NCBI RefSeq assembly: GCF_000282315.2
Contig: NZ_AKJN02000006.1
Location: 2,480,001 to 2,544,000, forward strand
Source: Pseudomonas sp. GM41(2012)
GTDB taxonomy: Bacteria > Pseudomonadota > Gammaproteobacteria > Pseudomonadales > Pseudomonadaceae
Reading direction: 5' to 3'
DNA: 64,000 bases
The notes below the pieces were generated by a model. That model had not been told where the DNA came from. It ran no database searches and worked only from the letters and a program-made list of their open reading frames with translations. Position numbers and translations under genes: made by a program. Positions within the stretch are counted from its first letter, which is position 1, and every line of letters begins with the position of its first letter. This document shows, in pieces, positions 30,350 through 39,805 of the stretch.

Positions 30350-30775
30350 GTGGCCAAAAAGCCGAAGATTTTGCCCTCCATCGAATGGCTCGAACCCCGG
30401 GTCCGAGCGATGCGCGTCATCAGCCTGCTGTGCTACTTCGGTTTGGTGGGTTTGCTGTGCGCCTACTACCTGGTGGTCGCCGACCTGCACGGCGCCCGGC
30501 CGTGGGTGATTCTGCTGATCGAACTGGTGCCGCTGCTGTTGCTGGCGCCGGGGATGATTATCGGCAGTGCGCGCGGGCATTCATGGATGTGTTTTGTGGT
30601 GAACCTGTATTTCATCAAGGGCGCATTGGCGGCGTATGACCCGAACCGGCAGTTGTTTGGCTTGCTGGAAATGGGCGCGAGCCTGGCGGTGTTCTGCTCG
30701 GCGCTGTTGTATGTGCGGTGGCGGTTTCAGTTGAACCGCAAGTTGGCGGGTGAAGGCGAAACCTCCGTCGCCTGA
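30350..30775 (+). CDS. DUF2069 inner-membrane protein
   Basis: 141 residues from GTG 30350, one base after the wrbA stop. Four hydrophobic segments follow a short basic N-terminus: about 21-42 (ISLLCYFGLVGLLCAYYLVV), 51-69, 77-92 and 101-120. This is the DUF2069 family of unknown function. The longer upstream in-frame extension would overlap wrbA by 74 bp and is not favoured. Confidence 0.85.
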   Translation: MAKKPKILPSIEWLEPRVRAMRVISLLCYFGLVGLLCAYYLVVADLHGARPWVILLIELVPLLLLAPGMIIGSARGHSWMCFVVNLYFIKGALAAYDPNRQLFGLLEMGASLAVFCSALLYVRWRFQLNRKLAGEGETSVA

Positions 30776-30782
30776 CACACCG

Positions 30783-30850
30783 CCTTCGCGAGCAAGCCCG
30801 CTCCCACACTGGAATGCATTCCAATGTGGGAGCGGGCTTGCTCGCGAAGG
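30783..30850. repeat. REP-type palindrome
   Basis: Perfect 30-bp arms (CCTTCGCGAGCAAGCCCGCT ...) around a tiny loop form one long hairpin between two convergent genes, so it may also end both transcripts. Confidence 0.88.
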
Positions 30851-30863
30851 GATCGACTCGGTC

Positions 30864-31538
30864 TTAATGATTCACTGTGTAGGCCAGCATCATCGATATC
30901 TGGCTCATCGGCCGCCCGCCACTCTGTTCATGCCACTGGTTAAACACATCCTGTACCAACGCCAGGTCCCGCAGGCTGGTTGGCACCTTGTCGACGATCT
31001 TCTGCGCATTCAACGCCGCGACCACGTCGTAGCTCGGCACAAACGTATCCTTGCCCACCATCCGCAAGAACCGCGGTGCCGACAACCCGCCCAATTGATG
31101 ACCGCGCTTTTTCAGGTAGGTCCACAACCCAACGATATCCGTGACCGGCCAATCGGCGATCAACGCGCCGAAGCTGCCCTTCTCATGCGCCACATCCAGA
31201 ATGAACTGCGCGTTGCGCGGCACGCTCTTGAGTTTGCCCAGGTGGCGAATGATCCGCGCGTCCTGCATCAAACGCTCAAGGTGTTCGGCACTCATCAGCA
31301 CGACTTTCTCAGGGTCGAACTTGAAGAACACTTCTTCGAACGCCGGCCATTTGGCGTCCACCAGACTGTGCTTGAGCCCGGCGCGGAAGACGCGCAGCGC
31401 CATGGTCGAGAGGTAGCGGTCGTCGCTGATCTTGCGCAATTGCGCCGGGGTTTTCGGAACGGGCAGATGGGCTTCCAGTTCAGCTGCCGAACCGAAGCGG
31501 TTCAGACAGTATTCGTGCAGCCACTTGTAATCGCGCAT
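30864..31538 (-). CDS. DNA-3-methyladenine glycosylase I-like protein
   Basis: 224 residues from ATG 31538 (AGGAAAGGG upstream). It has the all-helical Tag-like pattern, including 'ISDDRYLSTMALRVFRAGLKHSLVDAKWPAFEEVFFKFDPEKV', with the catalytic Glu after Trp-Pro-Ala-Phe, and 'DARIIRHLGKLKSVPRNAQFIL'. The family excises 3-methyladenine. It lacks the Cys/His zinc set at both ends of classic Tag (no terminal CxxxH is seen), so it is a diverged branch. Confidence 0.82.
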   Translation of the reverse strand: MRDYKWLHEYCLNRFGSAAELEAHLPVPKTPAQLRKISDDRYLSTMALRVFRAGLKHSLVDAKWPAFEEVFFKFDPEKVVLMSAEHLERLMQDARIIRHLGKLKSVPRNAQFILDVAHEKGSFGALIADWPVTDIVGLWTYLKKRGHQLGGLSAPRFLRMVGKDTFVPSYDVVAALNAQKIVDKVPTSLRDLALVQDVFNQWHEQSGGRPMSQISMMLAYTVNH

Positions 31539-31570
31539 GCCCTTTCCTGATGAGTAAGTGATCAGATTCA

Positions 31571-31662
31571 TGTGGGAGCCAGCCTGCTGGCGATAGCGGT
31601 GGGTCAGTCAACAATGATGTGTCTGACCCACCGCTATCGCCAGCAGGCTGGCTCCCACAGTG
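31571..31662. repeat. REP-type inverted pair
   Basis: Facing arms of TGTGGGAGCCAGCCTGCTGG extending through GCGATAGCGGTGGGTCAG; about 40 bp per arm, nearly perfect, between ttcA and the glycosylase gene. Confidence 0.9.
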
Positions 31663-31669
31663 ATTGTGT

Positions 31670-32494
31670 TTAGAGGTTTACGACGTTGACGAAGCGCGAC
31701 GCGGCGGTTTCATCGATACGCAGGTTGGTGAAGTCGAACAGATTACGGTCCGCCAATTGCGACGGGATCACGTTCTGCAAGCTGCGGAAAATGCTTTCGG
31801 TCCGGCCTGGCGTCTTGCGTTCCCATTCCTGAAGCATGTCCTTGACCACCTGGCGTTGCAGGTTTTCCTGGGAGCCGCAGAGGTTGCACGGGATGATCGG
31901 GAATTGCTTGAAGTCCGAGTAGGCCTGGATGTCTTTTTCGTTGCAGTAGGCCAGCGGGCGGATCACCACGTTGCGGCCATCGTCGGCGCGCAGCTTCGGC
32001 GGCATGGCTTTGAGCGAACCGTTGAAGAACATGTTCAGGAAAAAGGTCTCGACGATGTCGTCGCGGTGATGACCGAGGGCCATCTTGGTCGCGCCGATTT
32101 GGTCGGCAAAGGTGTAGAGCGTGCCGCGACGCAGGCGCGAGCACAGCGAACAGGTGGTCTTGCCTTCCGGGATCAGCTCCTTGACCACCGAATAAGTGTC
32201 TTTCTCGACGATGTGGTACTCGATGCCCAGCTCTTTGAGGTAGGCCGGCAGCACATGCTCAGGGAAACCCGGCTGTTTCTGGTCCATGTTCACGGCCACG
32301 ATCTCGAACTTGATCGGGGCGACCTTCTGCAAGTGCAACAGCACGTCGAGCATGGTGTAGCTGTCCTTGCCACCGGACAGACAGACCATGACCTTGTCGC
32401 CGTCTTCAATCATGTTGAAATCGGCAACAGCCTCGCCGGCCTGGCGGCGAAGGCGCTTTTGCAGTTTGTTCTGGTTGACCGTAAGAGTGCCCAT
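31670..32494 (-). CDS. ttcA: tRNA 2-thiocytidine(32) synthetase TtcA
   Basis: 274 residues from ATG 32494. ATP-binding PP-loop '[19 protein letters not shown]', and two CxxC pairs '[12 protein letters not shown]' and '[15 protein letters not shown]' that hold the iron-sulfur cluster. It thiolates C32 of certain tRNAs. The length is standard. Confidence 0.96.
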   Translation of the reverse strand: MGTLTVNQNKLQKRLRRQAGEAVADFNMIEDGDKVMVCLSGGKDSYTMLDVLLHLQKVAPIKFEIVAVNMDQKQPGFPEHVLPAYLKELGIEYHIVEKDTYSVVKELIPEGKTTCSLCSRLRRGTLYTFADQIGATKMALGHHRDDIVETFFLNMFFNGSLKAMPPKLRADDGRNVVIRPLAYCNEKDIQAYSDFKQFPIIPCNLCGSQENLQRQVVKDMLQEWERKTPGRTESIFRSLQNVIPSQLADRNLFDFTNLRIDETAASRFVNVVNL

Positions 32495-32552
32495 GACGCG
32501 AAATCCGTGAGGTGTGACGAAAGGCCCGCATTTTACGCAAAAACTTTGCACT

Positions 32553-32715
32553 TGTGGCGAGGGGCTCTTGTGGTGAGGGGGCTTGCCCCCGTTGGGCCAC
32601 GAAGTGGCCCCGAACAGGCGACTAAGCTCTACAGGTAAACCGCAGCGACTGTTTTACGACTGCTTCGCAGCCGAACGGGGGCAAGCCCCCTCGCCACAAG
32701 AGCCCCCTCGCCACA
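32553..32715. repeat. Long inverted repeat of a different (GAGGGGGCTTGCCCCC) family
   Basis: Left arm TTGTGGCGAGGGGCTCTTGT with GAGGGGGCTTGCCCCCGTT, right arm its near-complement (CGGGGGCAAGCCCCCTCGCC, ACAAGAGCC), around ~70 bp. It occupies part of the 426-bp spacer between ttcA and the Yip1-like gene; in the remainder I see only the presumed promoters. Confidence 0.8.
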
Positions 32716-32920
32716 GTTTTCACAAGGCACAGACCCTGCGGCGATTAACAGGCGTGTTTACAGCGCAATTTGCTCTAAAGCCCTGCAACCCGCGCCGTTA
32801 AGACCTTTCTATACTGCGACATAAGGTCGCACACATAATCCAGACCTTTCCTTACTCGGCCACTTTGGCCTGTAGGCGCTCCAATGGGGGGCGATGGTAA
32901 AAACAAGAGGAGTGACTGGC

Positions 32921-33523
32921 ATGATCCATCACGTAGTGGGGCTCTTCACCCACCCTGACCAAGAATGGAAAGAGATTCGTGGCGATCAGGAGGAAAGCAT
33001 CAGCCACATGTATCTCACTCATACCCTGATTCTGGCGGCGATCCCTGCTGTGTCGGCGTTTATTGGCACCACACAGGTCGGCTGGGTCATTGGCAGTCGC
33101 GCACCGGTGATGCTGACGGTGGAAAGCGCGATATGGATGACGGTCATGTCGTACCTGGCGATGCTCGGCGGTGTGGCGGTAATGGGCGCGTTCATCCACT
33201 GGATGGCTCGCACCTATGATGCCAATCCGAGCCTGGCACGCTGCGTTGCATTTGCGACCTACACCGCGACACCGCTGTTTATCGGCGGTCTGGCGGCGCT
33301 GTACCCACACATGTGGCTTGGGATGATCGTCGGCACCGCGGCCATCTGCTACACGGTGTACCTGCTGTATGTGGGGCTACCCACTTTCATGAATATTCCA
33401 TCAGACGAGGGATTTCTGTTTTCGAGTTCGGTGCTTGCGGTAGGCCTGGTGGTGCTGGTAGCCATCATGGCGTTCACGGTCATTGTCTGGGGACTCGGCG
33501 TGGGGCCGGTCTATACGAATTAG
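32921..33523 (+). CDS. Yip1-family inner-membrane protein
   Basis: 200 residues from ATG 32921 with GAGGAG upstream. An N-terminal 'HHVVGLFTHPDQEWKEIR' helix, typical of YIP1-domain bacterial proteins, is followed by five hydrophobic segments (about 32-50, 64-92, 107-125, 130-150, 168-192). Function unknown; such proteins are often induced by membrane stress. Confidence 0.82.
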   Translation: MIHHVVGLFTHPDQEWKEIRGDQEESISHMYLTHTLILAAIPAVSAFIGTTQVGWVIGSRAPVMLTVESAIWMTVMSYLAMLGGVAVMGAFIHWMARTYDANPSLARCVAFATYTATPLFIGGLAALYPHMWLGMIVGTAAICYTVYLLYVGLPTFMNIPSDEGFLFSSSVLAVGLVVLVAIMAFTVIVWGLGVGPVYTN

Positions 33524-33557
33524 CAACACTTCACCCAAAAACAAGATCTGCCAACAC

Positions 33558-33577
33558 AGGCCGCCGCAAGGCGGCCT
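33558..33577 (+). terminator. Possible terminator after the Yip1-like gene
   Basis: AGGCCGCC GCAA GGCGGCCT forms a perfect 8-bp stem with a tetraloop, followed by TCT; only a weak T run. Confidence 0.55.
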
Positions 33578-33681
33578 TCTAATGTTCAAGGATAGAAAAC
33601 GGTGACGACCATTCGGCGCCTCGGCGATTCGCAACTCTCGAACGTTGCGGCATACTCGACGTCTCTGGAGATCCATCAAGC

Positions 33682-34176
33682 ATGCCCGAGCAACTCAATA
33701 CCCGCGTCGAAGACTGTTACCAACAAGCCGAATCCTTTTTCAAACGACCTTTCAAACGCCCCGTGGTGAGCCTCAAGCTGCGCGGGCAAAAAGCCGGTGT
33801 CGCGCATTTGCACGAGAACCTGCTGCGCTTCAATCCACAGTTGTACCGGGAAAATACCGAAGACTTCCTCAAACAAACCGTGGCCCACGAGGTTGCGCAC
33901 CTGATCGCTCATCAACTGTTCGGCGACCGCATCCAGCCCCATGGCGAAGAGTGGCAACTGATCATGCGCGGCGTGTACGAACTGCCGCCCAATCGTTGCC
34001 ACACCTATGACGTCAAACGCCGCAGCGTGACCCGTTACATCTACAAATGCCCGTGTGTGGACAGCGACTTTCCGTTTTCCGCCCAGCGCCATGGTTTGGT
34101 GAGACAGGGGCGGCGGTATCTGTGCCGGCGGTGCCGGAGCACGTTGGTGTTCAGTGGGGAAATGCGGGTCGAGTAG
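33682..34176 (+). CDS. sprT: SprT-family zinc metalloprotease-like protein
   Basis: 164 residues. Zinc motif HExxH in 'TVAHEVAHLIAHQLFG', with the third ligand region 'QPHGEEWQLIMRGVYELPPNRCH', and a C-terminal zinc ribbon with Cys pairs ('YKCPC', 'YLCRRCRSTLVFSGE'). This is the bacterial SprT architecture at normal length. The protein is related to the eukaryotic Spartan protease; its bacterial substrate is not settled. Confidence 0.93.
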   Translation: MPEQLNTRVEDCYQQAESFFKRPFKRPVVSLKLRGQKAGVAHLHENLLRFNPQLYRENTEDFLKQTVAHEVAHLIAHQLFGDRIQPHGEEWQLIMRGVYELPPNRCHTYDVKRRSVTRYIYKCPCVDSDFPFSAQRHGLVRQGRRYLCRRCRSTLVFSGEMRVE

Positions 34177-34202
34177 TTAGATTTTCGTGTTTGTGCTGTC
34201 CT

Positions 34203-34280
34203 CATCGCGAGCAGGCTCACTCCCACACTGGATTTATGTCACACCGAAGATCCCCTGTGGGAGTGAGCCTGCTCGCGATG
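34203..34280. repeat. REP-type inverted pair
   Basis: Facing arms of CATCGCGAGCAGGCTCACTC and GAGTGAGCCTGCTCGCGATG around ~26 bp, between two convergent genes. Confidence 0.88.
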
Positions 34281-34295
34281 GCGTCTGACCAGGCG

Positions 34296-35477
34296 CTACA
34301 CAACCACCTTGGCACGGCGCAACTCTGCGATCCGCTCAGCGCTATACCCCAACTCCCCCAACACCTGATCCGTATGCTGCCCTATGGCCGCACCGATATG
34401 CCGTGGCTCAGGCAACCCATCTGAAAACTTCAACGGACACGCCATCTGCGCCTGAGTCGTCCCGTCACCACGCGGCACTTCGGTCACCAGCGCCCGAGCC
34501 TTCAACTGCGGATGCCGCACCGCTTCGCTCAAACTCAACACCGGCTCGACACACGCATCCAACGTGGCAAACAGCGCGCACAACTCGGCGAAATCGTGGG
34601 TCTCGAACTCAATCCTCAGCGCGTTCTTCAGCGCCTTTTGCAAGGCCGGTTCCGGCGATAAGCCCAAGGTTTCCAGCTCCTCCAGCCCCAGCGCCGCGCA
34701 CAGTTGTTTCATGAACGCAGGCTCCAGACTGCCCACCGAGAACCAGCGACCATCGCGGGAACGGTAATAGTCATAGAAACTGCCACCGTTGAGCATCTGC
34801 TCCTCCCTTCCCGGCTCTTCGCCACAGGCCAGATACCCGGCGCCGGCCATGGCGTTCAGGCTGAATACGCAGTCGGTCATGCTCACATCCAGATGCTGCC
34901 CCTGTCCGGTTTGCTGCCGGGCGATGACCGCCGCCAGCAACCCGATCACCCCGTGCAACGAGCCGCCGGCGATATCCGCCACTTGCATGCCCAACGGCAA
35001 CGGCCCGCTGTCGGCGTGGCCGGTGTAGCTCGCCAGCCCCGCCAGCGCCAGGTAGTTGATGTCGTGGCCGGCGCGGTCCTTGTAGGGGCCGGTCTGGCCG
35101 TAACCGGTGATCGACACGTAAATCAGTTTCGGATTGATCGCCTTCAAGGCTTCATAACCCAGGCCCAATCGTTCCATCACGCCGGGGCGGAACTGCTCCA
35201 GCACGATGTCGTAGTCCTGCAGCAACTGCTTGATCACCTCCAGCGCCTCAGGCTGCTTGAGGTCCAGCGCCAGGCTGCGCTTGTTGCGATTGAGGTAGGC
35301 GTGGCTGGCGGAAACGCCCTGATCGTGAGGCGGCAAAACCCGCAGCAGGTCCATGCGCGTTGGCGATTCGATGCGCAGCACCTCGGCGCCCATGTCCGCC
35401 AGCAACAACGAGGCGAACGGCCCCGGCAGCAGTGTCGAGAAATCCAGAACCTTGAGTGATGCCAGTGGACCGAGCAT
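34296..35477 (-). CDS. CaiB/BaiF (family III) CoA-transferase
   Basis: 393 residues, MLGPLASLKVLDFSTLLPGP. 'LLADMGAEVLRIESP' and 'NRNKRSLALDLKQPEA' are the N-terminal family motifs; the catalytic Asp lies in 'YLALAGLASYTG...MQVADIAGGSLHG'. The overall layout also fits alpha-methylacyl-CoA racemase. It either moves CoA between carboxylic acids or epimerises 2-methylacyl-CoA. No obvious pathway partner is adjacent, and dctA upstream is separated by a terminator. Confidence 0.87.
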   Translation of the reverse strand: MLGPLASLKVLDFSTLLPGPFASLLLADMGAEVLRIESPTRMDLLRVLPPHDQGVSASHAYLNRNKRSLALDLKQPEALEVIKQLLQDYDIVLEQFRPGVMERLGLGYEALKAINPKLIYVSITGYGQTGPYKDRAGHDINYLALAGLASYTGHADSGPLPLGMQVADIAGGSLHGVIGLLAAVIARQQTGQGQHLDVSMTDCVFSLNAMAGAGYLACGEEPGREEQMLNGGSFYDYYRSRDGRWFSVGSLEPAFMKQLCAALGLEELETLGLSPEPALQKALKNALRIEFETHDFAELCALFATLDACVEPVLSLSEAVRHPQLKARALVTEVPRGDGTTQAQMACPLKFSDGLPEPRHIGAAIGQHTDQVLGELGYSAERIAELRRAKVVV

Positions 35478-35582
35478 GGGCGTTCTCCGTAAACGATGCC
35501 TCCAGACTAGGCAGCCAGCGCCCTTGCAGCAATCACCTTATGCGTCAGATGCGCTGACCGTTGCGCTCAAATCCCAGGCATG

Positions 35583-35608
35583 AAAAAACCCGCCGAAGCG
35601 GGTTTTTT
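35583..35608 (-). terminator. Terminator after dctA
   Basis: AAAAAACCCGC / GCGGGTTTTTT with a CGAA loop: an 11-bp symmetrical stem with T run on either strand, 14 bp beyond the dctA stop. Confidence 0.93.
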
Positions 35609-35621
35609 CAGTGCAGCCGTC

Positions 35622-36956
35622 TTATTTGACGCTGCTTGGGGTTGCCTCTTCGACGTGGCCCAGAACATCGTCTTTAGGCTCGTCGGAGATACCGCGACCG
35701 CCAGAAGCCAGTTCGGCGTGCATCACGTCGGTGTCCAGCTCCTTGACCCACTTGGCCACAACCAGGGTGGCAACAGCGTTACCGACCAGGTTGGTGAGGG
35801 CACGGGCTTCGGACATGAAGCGGTCGATACCGAGGATCAGCGCCAGGCCGGCAACCGGCAAGTGGCCAACGGCGGACAAGGTGGCCGCCAACACGATGAA
35901 GCCACTACCGGTCACGCCCGCAGCGCCTTTAGAGGACAGCAGCAACACCACCAGCAGGGTGATCTGGTGAGTGATGTCCATATGGGTGTCGGTTGCCTGA
36001 GCAATGAACACCGCGGCCATGGTCAGGTAGATCGCCGTACCGTCGAGGTTGAACGAGTAACCGGTCGGGATCACCAGACCCACAACGGATTTCTGCGCGC
36101 CCAGGCGTTCCATCTTGATCAGCATGCGTGGCAGCACCGATTCCGAAGAGGAAGTACCCAGCACGATCAGCAGCTCTTCACGGATGTAGCGGATCACTTT
36201 CAGCACGCTGAAGCCGTGAGCGCGAGCGATACCGCCCAGCACCACCAGAACGAACAACAGGCAAGTGATGTAGAAGCAGGCCATCAACTGACCCAGTTGC
36301 ACCAGCGAACCGACACCGTAGGCACCGATGGTAAAGGCCATGGCACCGAAGGCACCGATTGGCGCGAGCTTCATGATCATGTTGATGATGTTGAACATCA
36401 CGTGGGCGAAGCGATCGATGAAGTCCAGGATCGGCTTGCCATAGGCACCCAGGCGATGCAGGGCGAAACCAAAGATCACCGAGAACATCAGCACTTGCAG
36501 GATGTCGCCAGTGGCGAACGCGCCGACGATGGTGGACGGGATCACGTTCAACAGGAAGCCAACAACGCTTTGATCAGCACCGGCCGCTACATAAGCAGCG
36601 ACTTTGGAGGCATCCAGCGTAGTGACGTCGATGTGCATGCCGGCACCCGGCTGCACGATGTTGACCACCACCAGACCCACCAGCAAAGCGATGGTCGAAA
36701 CGATTTCGAAGTAGAGCAGCGCGTAACCGCCGGTCTTGCCGACCGACTTCATGTCCTGCATGCCCGCGATCCCGCTAACGACGGTGCAGAAGATGATCGG
36801 GGCGATGATCATTTTGATCAGTTTGATGAACCCGTCACCCAGCGGCTTGAGGGCTACACCGGTCTGCGGGTAGAAGTGACCGAGCAGGATGCCGATGGCA
36901 ATAGCAACGATCACCTGGAAATACAGGGATTTGTACAGTGGCTGACGAGTCGTCAT
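35622..36956 (-). CDS. dctA: C4-dicarboxylate transporter DctA
   Basis: 444 residues from ATG 36956 (GAGGAA upstream). This is a DAACS-family secondary carrier with about eight membrane helices and re-entrant loops; signature segments are '[24 protein letters not shown]', the Ser-rich hairpin '[14 protein letters not shown]', '[27 protein letters not shown]' and '[23 protein letters not shown]'. It imports succinate, fumarate and malate with protons or sodium. A sigma-54 promoter and two palindromes lie upstream. No dctB-dctD pair is in the window. Confidence 0.97.
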   Translation of the reverse strand: MTTRQPLYKSLYFQVIVAIAIGILLGHFYPQTGVALKPLGDGFIKLIKMIIAPIIFCTVVSGIAGMQDMKSVGKTGGYALLYFEIVSTIALLVGLVVVNIVQPGAGMHIDVTTLDASKVAAYVAAGADQSVVGFLLNVIPSTIVGAFATGDILQVLMFSVIFGFALHRLGAYGKPILDFIDRFAHVMFNIINMIMKLAPIGAFGAMAFTIGAYGVGSLVQLGQLMACFYITCLLFVLVVLGGIARAHGFSVLKVIRYIREELLIVLGTSSSESVLPRMLIKMERLGAQKSVVGLVIPTGYSFNLDGTAIYLTMAAVFIAQATDTHMDITHQITLLVVLLLSSKGAAGVTGSGFIVLAATLSAVGHLPVAGLALILGIDRFMSEARALTNLVGNAVATLVVAKWVKELDTDVMHAELASGGRGISDEPKDDVLGHVEEATPSSVK

Positions 36957-37087
36957 TGCAAAGTTCCTCAAGAGTGCCCGGTGACAACATCCATCTGTTG
37001 CCAAAGACACTTCAATTGCGAACCCTCCTGCACTGGAGGGATTTGTTTTGTCGAGCTGCGCAACGGCAGGCATCTGCAGGTTGTATC

Positions 37088-37102
37088 GCAAGGCCCGTGC
37101 CA
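37088..37102 (-). promoter_or_regulatory. Sigma-54 (-24/-12) promoter of dctA
   Basis: On the minus strand: TGGCACGGGCCTTGC, an exact TGGCAC-N5-TTGC match. Transcription would start near 37076, giving a leader of about 120 nt. DctA expression through RpoN and DctB/DctD is established in pseudomonads and rhizobia. Confidence 0.88.
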
Positions 37103-37181
37103 CCTTCGCCAAATCGCCATCAAGCCTTTTGACATCAAGGGTTGCAGGTTTTTCTTTGTCACCAAGCGGTTACGGTAAAGT

Positions 37182-37195
37182 GGCGGATTTCCGCC
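37182..37195. promoter_or_regulatory. Palindromic activator site, proximal (DctD-like)
   Basis: GGCGGATTTCCGCC, a near-perfect palindrome about 105-118 bp upstream of the predicted dctA start site, in the range for a sigma-54 enhancer. It resembles the TGCGGA-N-TCCGCA core I recall for rhizobial DctD sites. Confidence 0.65.
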
Positions 37196-37222
37196 CATCG
37201 ACCAAACCTCGTCCTACAAATT

Positions 37223-37236
37223 GGCGGATATCCGCC
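37223..37236. promoter_or_regulatory. Palindromic activator site, distal (DctD-like)
   Basis: GGCGGATATCCGCC, a perfect 14-bp palindrome whose centre is 41 bp (about four helical turns) from the proximal site. It also lies 60 bp upstream of the AraC-family gene, so control of that gene by the same protein is possible. The rest of the 339-bp spacer is the dctA leader. Confidence 0.65.
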
Positions 37237-37295
37237 TTGTCCATCATCAGGCACCACGGCTACCATCCGCCGTTCAATGGACGGACTTGCCTTCT

Positions 37296-38294
37296 ATGCG
37301 CGAACGCACCATCGCCAGTCATTTCGCCCGTGCCGCCCTCGGTGGCGCACGCCGGCTGGGTTATGACTATTCAAACCTGCTGCAACAACTGGGCATCAGC
37401 CCCGAGTTGCTTGAAGAGCCACGAGCGAGAATCGCGCCTGAACAGTTCACCCGATTGATCCAGGGACTGTGGTTGGCACTGGACGACGAATACCTGGGCT
37501 TCGGGCCGGTCCCGAGCAAAACCGGGAGTTTCGCGATGATGTGCCATGCGGTGATCCACTGCCGCAATCTGGAGAAAGCACTTCATCGCGGCTTATTGTT
37601 TTATAGCTTATTCCCCGACGGTCCGCGTCTGACCCTGACCCGCGAAGACGACATGATTCGCCTGAGCCTCGACGATTCGCAGTTCCGCGACCCGGACCAC
37701 TTCCTCACCGAGAGCCAGTTGATGGTGTGGCATCGACTCGGCAGCTGGCTGATCGGCCAGCGCATTCGGCTGGAACAGGCGACGTTCAGCTACCCGAAAC
37801 CCGAGCACGGCGCCGAATACGATTTGCTGTTCCCCTGCCCTCTGGAGTTTTCCACCGATCAGAGCAGCCTGCTGTTTCACAGTCGTTACTTGGACATGCC
37901 GCTGTTGCAGGACGAACGGACGCTCAAACATTTCCTCGAACACTCCCCCGCCGACCTGTTGTCGCGCCCGGATGACGGCGACAGTTTGAGCAGCCAGTTG
38001 CGAAGGTTGCTCAGCCGCGACAGTTCACACTGGCCGGACCTGGAAGCGGTCGCCGCGCACTTGCACATCAGCCCGCAGACGTTGCGTCGGCATTTGCGGG
38101 AGGAAGGGTCGAGTTTTCAGGAATTGAAGGATCAACTGCGCCGGGACATTGCGATTTATCACCTGGGGCGGGCGGATTTGTCGTTGCAGCAAATTGCCGA
38201 GCAGTTGGGGTTTTCAGAGCCGTCGGCGTTTCACCGGGCGTTCAAGAAATGGACCGGGCTGACGCCGGGCGCTTATCGGGCTCAAGAAAATTGA
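37296..38294 (+). CDS. AraC-family transcriptional regulator
   Basis: 332 residues from ATG 37296. An N-terminal Arabinose_bd-type domain ('LLQQLGISPELLEEPRARIAPEQFTRLIQ') of the OruR/ArgR-like subgroup is followed by two helix-turn-helix units at about 235-330: 'LEAVAAHLHISPQTLRRHLREEGSSFQELKDQLR' and 'LSLQQIAEQLGFSEPSAFHRAFKKWTGLTPGAYR'. It is transcribed divergently from dctA. The inducer and targets are unknown; control of dicarboxylate or related metabolism is only a suggestion from position. Confidence 0.9.
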   Translation: MRERTIASHFARAALGGARRLGYDYSNLLQQLGISPELLEEPRARIAPEQFTRLIQGLWLALDDEYLGFGPVPSKTGSFAMMCHAVIHCRNLEKALHRGLLFYSLFPDGPRLTLTREDDMIRLSLDDSQFRDPDHFLTESQLMVWHRLGSWLIGQRIRLEQATFSYPKPEHGAEYDLLFPCPLEFSTDQSSLLFHSRYLDMPLLQDERTLKHFLEHSPADLLSRPDDGDSLSSQLRRLLSRDSSHWPDLEAVAAHLHISPQTLRRHLREEGSSFQELKDQLRRDIAIYHLGRADLSLQQIAEQLGFSEPSAFHRAFKKWTGLTPGAYRAQEN

Positions 38295-38332
38295 GTTCTT
38301 GCGCTGGTTTTTTCTGGCGTAGCCACTGACCC

Positions 38333-38428
38333 CATCGCGAGCAGGCTCGCTCCCACAGGGGATCTGCGGGGTATCCACTTTTCGCGAACGACGCAGATCC
38401 AATTGTGGGAGCGAGCCTGCTCGCGATG
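38333..38428. repeat. REP-type inverted pair
   Basis: Facing arms of CATCGCGAGCAGGCTCGCTC and GAGCGAGCCTGCTCGCGATG; the loop contains GATCTGCG ... CGCAGATC, a second nested inverted repeat. Confidence 0.9.
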
Positions 38429-38458
38429 AGGCCCGAAAGAACACAATCAACCTTTCGG

Positions 38459-39805
38459 TCAAACCACCGGAAAATGAATCCGGAACGCCGCCCCGCCCAT
38501 CGGCGAATCCCCCAGCGTCAACTTGGCGCTGTAGCTCTCGATAATGTCCTTGACCACCGCGAGGCCAATCCCCTGCCCCGGATGCTGGCGATCCAGCCGC
38601 TCTCCCCTTTGCAGAATTCGCGCTCGCTGATCCGGTGGCACGCCCGGCCCGTCATCCTCAACGCACAACTCAATCCCGCTCAGGCTTTCGCGCACGCTGA
38701 TACGTACTTCGCCGAGGCACAGGCGATAGGCGTTTTCCAGCAGGTTGCCCATCATTTCCAGCAACGCTCCCTGCTCGATCGGCACGTAACACTGCGCCGG
38801 CAGATCGAAGGCGACCCGCACGCGTTTGTCGCGGTAGACCTTATCCAGCGTGTCGCACAGGCTTTGCAGCACGGGTTGCAGGCGCACTTGGTGACGCACC
38901 AGGCCGCTTTTGCGCAGGCTGGCGCGTTGCAGTTGATAGCTGATCTGCTGACTCATGCGTTCGATCTGGGTTTGCAGCACCCAGGCCTGATCACGATCGG
39001 CCGGGCGCCGGGCCATGTCTTCGCTGACGCCTTGCAGCACGGCCAGCGGGGTTTTCAGGCTGTGGGCCAGGTCGTCGAGGGAATCGCGATAGCGGCTGCG
39101 TTGTTCGCGCTCGCTGTGCAGCAAGCGGTTGAGGGAGCCGGTCAGGCGCAGCAGTTCGCGCGGGTGTTGTTCGCTGAGGCTTTCGCGGGTGCCGCTTTCG
39201 ATCTCGTCCAGTTCCTGACTGAGCCGGCGCAACGCCTGCAAGCCCCAGGTCAGGCCGATCCACAGCAGCGCGAGCAACACCAGCAAGGCGGCACCGAATC
39301 CGAGGTAGAGGTTTTCCCGCAGGCCTTCGAGGGTGGCTTCGTACTCACGCACCGGTTGCAGCGCGACGATGCTGAACGCCGCACTCTTGCCGCCGAGCAG
39401 TTTGACCTCGACGTCATAGACGAAGAATTCCTGGCCATCGGCCTCACGAATTCGGGCGAACTCGTTGCCGCGTCCGTCGTAACGCGGTTTGTAGTTGATC
39501 TTCTCTTCGCGGGTGGCTTTCGAGCGCCACACCAGGTGAGCTTCGCGGTCGTAGATGTAGCCGAGTAAACGGCTGTCGGTCAAGTTGAAGCGCTCATCGG
39601 GCAACTGCGCTGGCATTTGCAGGCTGTTGTTTTCCACTCGCGCGGCAGAGATCAGCGTGGTGACGTCCGACGCCAGGCGCTGCTCAATGGAATCCTGCAA
39701 CGCCAGGCTGAACGCGCCCTGCATCGCCGGCAGCAACGCCAGCATGAACAACACCGCCAGGATCGTGGCGGCGAGCATCAAACGGACACGAAGGGAACGA
39801 ATCAA
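38459..39805 (-). CDS. phoQ: Sensor histidine kinase PhoQ
   Basis: 448 residues, the Pseudomonas PhoQ length. TM1 is at about 9-30 and TM2 at about 165-187, flanking a ~130-residue periplasmic domain; then a phospho-His 248 in 'LDDLAHSLKTPLAVLQG' (the diverged PhoQ H-box with Lys for Arg) and HATPase motifs 'NLLENAYRLC', 'EDDGPGVPPDQ' and 'GQGIGLAVVKDI'. PhoQ senses low Mg2+ and related envelope signals. Its start overlaps the phoP stop by 4 bp. Confidence 0.95.
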   Translation of the reverse strand: MIRSLRVRLMLAATILAVLFMLALLPAMQGAFSLALQDSIEQRLASDVTTLISAARVENNSLQMPAQLPDERFNLTDSRLLGYIYDREAHLVWRSKATREEKINYKPRYDGRGNEFARIREADGQEFFVYDVEVKLLGGKSAAFSIVALQPVREYEATLEGLRENLYLGFGAALLVLLALLWIGLTWGLQALRRLSQELDEIESGTRESLSEQHPRELLRLTGSLNRLLHSEREQRSRYRDSLDDLAHSLKTPLAVLQGVSEDMARRPADRDQAWVLQTQIERMSQQISYQLQRASLRKSGLVRHQVRLQPVLQSLCDTLDKVYRDKRVRVAFDLPAQCYVPIEQGALLEMMGNLLENAYRLCLGEVRISVRESLSGIELCVEDDGPGVPPDQRARILQRGERLDRQHPGQGIGLAVVKDIIESYSAKLTLGDSPMGGAAFRIHFPVV

